In this document: piece after piece, positions 33,650-35,470 of the stretch
Layout: the number at the start of each line of letters is the position of its first letter
How positions within the stretch are numbered: the stretch's first letter is position 1
Assembly: GCF_001273755.1 (NCBI RefSeq)
Contig: NZ_LGYA01000001.1
Span: 2,524,260-2,559,729, forward strand
Origin: Peribacillus butanolivorans
GTDB lineage: Bacteria > Bacillota > Bacilli > Bacillales > DSM-1321
Length of the DNA: 35,470 nt
Direction: 5' to 3'
The notes under the pieces: generated by a model
The model's database searches: none
What the model saw: the letters and a program-made list of their open reading frames with translations, nothing else
What the model was told of the DNA's origin: nothing
Position numbers and translations under genes: made by a program

Positions 33650-34831
33650 TTAAATTAATGTTGTGTTTTTCGCCTCATAAGTCTTTTGGAATAATGCCAA
33701 ATAATCTTCGCGTGTCACTTTTCTTGAATTCGTCTGTGTACATAAATGAACTGCTGCCCCGTCAGCAAGGAATGGGAAATCTTCAGGATTGATATTATTT
33801 AAATCTCGAAAATCAGGAATGCCAATTTTACGAGCAAGCTCTTTTAACAATACAACACCTTCATAGGCAGTTTCCTCCATTGTTTTACCTTCTTTATTTG
33901 CTCCAAGTTTTTCAGCTACAATTGCATGCTTTTCAGGGTTTGAAGGAATATTAAATTCAAACACATGTGGAAGAAATATAGAATTTGCTACCCCATGTGG
34001 AGTATCATAAAGACCTCCAAGTGGTTCAGCCATAGCATGTACAGCACCAAGATCCGCGTGATTAAATGCCATACCTGCAATTAAACTGGCTACAAGCATA
34101 TTTTTCCGTCCTTCTAAGTCGTTCCCATTTTCTACAGCTAACGGAAGGTACTTAGCAATTAATTCAATTGAATAAAGACTGAGAGCATCTGAAATTGGTT
34201 CAGCAATATTGCTGGTATAAGCTTCGATAGCATGTGTAAGGGCATCCATTCCAGTAGCAGCAGTAATAGATTTAGGCAGAGTTAGAGTTAATTCAGGATC
34301 CAAAATTGCTAGTTTCGGAGCCAGTCTAATGTCAAGTATAGCCTCTTTCTGTTTTGTAACTGTATCTGTAATGACAGAACCTGTTGTAACCTCACTTCCA
34401 GTGCCTGAAGTTGTAGGAATACAAATAAGTGGAGTGATTTCTCTCTCTAGTAAATTAAAACCGTAACGCTCTCTAAGCTCTCCTCCATGGGTTAAAAGTG
34501 TACCAATTGCTTTTGCTGTATCCATCGAACTTCCGCCGCCAAGACCTATCAAAAGATCTATTTCCTCGTCTTTAAATTGTTGATAGGCTCTATGGCAATC
34601 TACATCTTTTGGATTAGGAGTAATTTCATCAAAAACAATATAATTGACACCTTCTTGGTCTAACGAATCGGTAACCTTTTGTAAAATTCCAGTTTGCGCC
34701 AGTCCTTTATCGGTAATTAGAAGTGCCTTTTTTCCTCCTAGCTCTTTTGCTCTTTTCCCAATATTTTTAACTTTTCCGTTCCCAAACTCTATAGAGGTAG
34801 GAAGATTGAAATTAAAATCCCAGATCATCAT
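33650..34831 (-). CDS. Iron-containing (type III) alcohol dehydrogenase
   Basis: The enzyme interconverts an alcohol and aldehyde with NAD(P). It has the nucleotide-binding GLGGGSSMDTAKAIG, CIPTTSGTGSEVT, and metal ligands in GMDALTHAIEAYTS and DTPHGVANSIFLPHVFEFN. It is 393 aa, full length. AAAGGGG precedes the double ATG. It starts 83 nt after the stop of the second aldehyde dehydrogenase and precedes the first, so an alcohol to aldehyde to acid route is likely. GbsB of B. subtilis, a choline dehydrogenase paired with GbsA, belongs to the same broad family, but other substrates are equally possible. Confidence 0.92.
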   Translation of the reverse strand: MMIWDFNFNLPTSIEFGNGKVKNIGKRAKELGGKKALLITDKGLAQTGILQKVTDSLDQEGVNYIVFDEITPNPKDVDCHRAYQQFKDEEIDLLIGLGGGSSMDTAKAIGTLLTHGGELRERYGFNLLEREITPLICIPTTSGTGSEVTTGSVITDTVTKQKEAILDIRLAPKLAILDPELTLTLPKSITAATGMDALTHAIEAYTSNIAEPISDALSLYSIELIAKYLPLAVENGNDLEGRKNMLVASLIAGMAFNHADLGAVHAMAEPLGGLYDTPHGVANSIFLPHVFEFNIPSNPEKHAIVAEKLGANKEGKTMEETAYEGVVLLKELARKIGIPDFRDLNNINPEDFPFLADGAAVHLCTQTNSRKVTREDYLALFQKTYEAKNTTLI

Positions 34832-34914
34832 TAATGTCCCCTTTCAATTTTTCAAACAGTGTAATAGTACAGTGACTCACTCTCTTTTACTCTTTTATAT
34901 CTACTTATCCATTT

Positions 34915-35470
34915 TTAATGATCAAACCACTTGGTTGGCTCCACTTCTAAATTAATGTTAATTTGTTTTACCTCACTAAACTCATCTAAACCAAAAGTTC
35001 CTAATCCACGGCCAATTCCGCTCTGTTTGTAGCCTCCCCACGGTGCTTCATTGTAGGCTAGATTATAAGCATTAATCCACGTAATTCCTGCTCTTATTTT
35101 CTTAGTCACTCTTAAAGCCTTCGCGCCGTCTTGTGAAAATACACCTGCTGCGAGGCCGTATGGAGTATCATTGGCAAGTTGGATGGCTTCCGCTTCATCT
35201 TTAAATTTTTGCACGGTAAGTACTGGCCCGAATATTTCTTCCTGAACAATTCTCATGTCCGGTTTGGTATCAACAAATATCGTCGGCTCAACAAAATAGC
35301 CCATTTCAAGTCCATTGCTTGTGATACGCTTGCCGCCGCAGGCTAATGTCGCCCCTTCTTCTATGCCAAGTTGAATATATTGGAGTACCTTATTCATATG
35401 CGCTTCACTGACAAGGGCACCCATTTGTGTAGACGGTTGATCACCAGGGCCGACCCGGATTCGCTTTCTC
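34915..35470 (-). CDS. Second aldehyde dehydrogenase, partial at window edge, possibly frameshifted
   Basis: The C-terminal 169 or more residues are nearly identical to the gene at 31989-33461, with differences such as EMGALVSEAHMNEV to QMGALVSEAHMNKV. Similarity continues about 40 nt past the stop, so this is a duplicated segment. Compared with copy 1, five bases (CTTTT on the plus strand) are missing near 35464, which shifts the frame just upstream of IRVGPGDQPST. If the upstream part matches copy 1, the gene is broken. The window ends before this can be settled. The catalytic Cys would lie off the edge. Confidence 0.8.
   Translation of the reverse strand, partial: RKRIRVGPGDQPSTQMGALVSEAHMNKVLQYIQLGIEEGATLACGGKRITSNGLEMGYFVEPTIFVDTKPDMRIVQEEIFGPVLTVQKFKDEAEAIQLANDTPYGLAAGVFSQDGAKALRVTKKIRAGITWINAYNLAYNEAPWGGYKQSGIGRGLGTFGLDEFSEVKQININLEVEPTKWFDH

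Noticed and set aside
1..35470. CRISPR array, tRNA, rRNA, prophage or toxin-antitoxin system
   Set aside because: I found no regularly spaced repeats, cloverleaf sequences, rRNA segments or phage structural genes. The only direct repeats of size are the intron copies, the aldehyde dehydrogenase copies and the riboswitch leaders.

Overview
The window looks like chromosome of a low-GC Gram-positive spore-former of the Bacillaceae (for example the Bacillus, Neobacillus or Cytobacillus neighbourhood). The evidence is AT-rich intergenic DNA, strong GGAGG-type ribosome binding sites with several TTG starts, split gcvPA/gcvPB genes, tandem glycine riboswitches, CcpA cre-like boxes and a SigL (sigma-54) type promoter. 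Nearly every intact gene is on the minus strand. The genus is an inference; no rRNA or marker gene is present.

Layout. 1-5.9 kb is a decayed, mobile-element-rich stretch. It holds the 5' part of one group IIC intron (cut by the window edge), two small hypothetical genes, a truncated ECF-type sigma factor gene fused tail to tail with a truncated and frameshifted oligoendopeptidase F gene, and a full-length group IIC intron with its reverse transcriptase. Both introns sit just after the hairpin of a repeated terminator-like element, and an intron-free copy of that element lies at 1165-1244. 5.9-7.7 kb is mostly non-coding, with a tiny lipoprotein gene, decayed small ORFs and an IS110-family transposase remnant.

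7.7-21.5 kb is the core: a glycine catabolic gene set reading glyA-sdaAB-sdaAA-gcvT-gcvH-gcvPA-gcvPB-lipA-(A-type Fe-S carrier)-lpd-purU. A sigma-A promoter, a perfect cre box and a tandem glycine riboswitch with terminator precede it. Upstream lies a CycA-like amino acid permease with its own tandem glycine riboswitch and another cre-like box. The set is complete enough to import glycine, cleave it, combine a second glycine with the C1 unit to give serine, deaminate serine to pyruvate, make and install the lipoyl cofactor, and release excess C1 units as formate.

21.9-29.3 kb carries a small-multidrug-resistance (Gdx/SugE-like) pair, a Cof-type HAD phosphatase, a DeoR-family regulator and an ABC importer operon (binding protein, phosphodiesterase, two permeases, ATPase). 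A tandem 10-bp direct repeat at the operon promoter is a candidate operator. 29.4-30.4 kb holds a broken IS3/IS150-type transposase that abuts the terminator of a third tandem glycine riboswitch. That riboswitch is an orphan and one aptamer carries a change in a conserved position.

30.5-35.5 kb carries a ureohydrolase (agmatinase family) behind a sigma-54 type promoter, a GbsA-like aldehyde dehydrogenase, an iron-type alcohol dehydrogenase and a second, near-identical aldehyde dehydrogenase that runs off the window and appears to have a 5-nt deletion. This end looks like an amine/alcohol/aldehyde oxidation locus.
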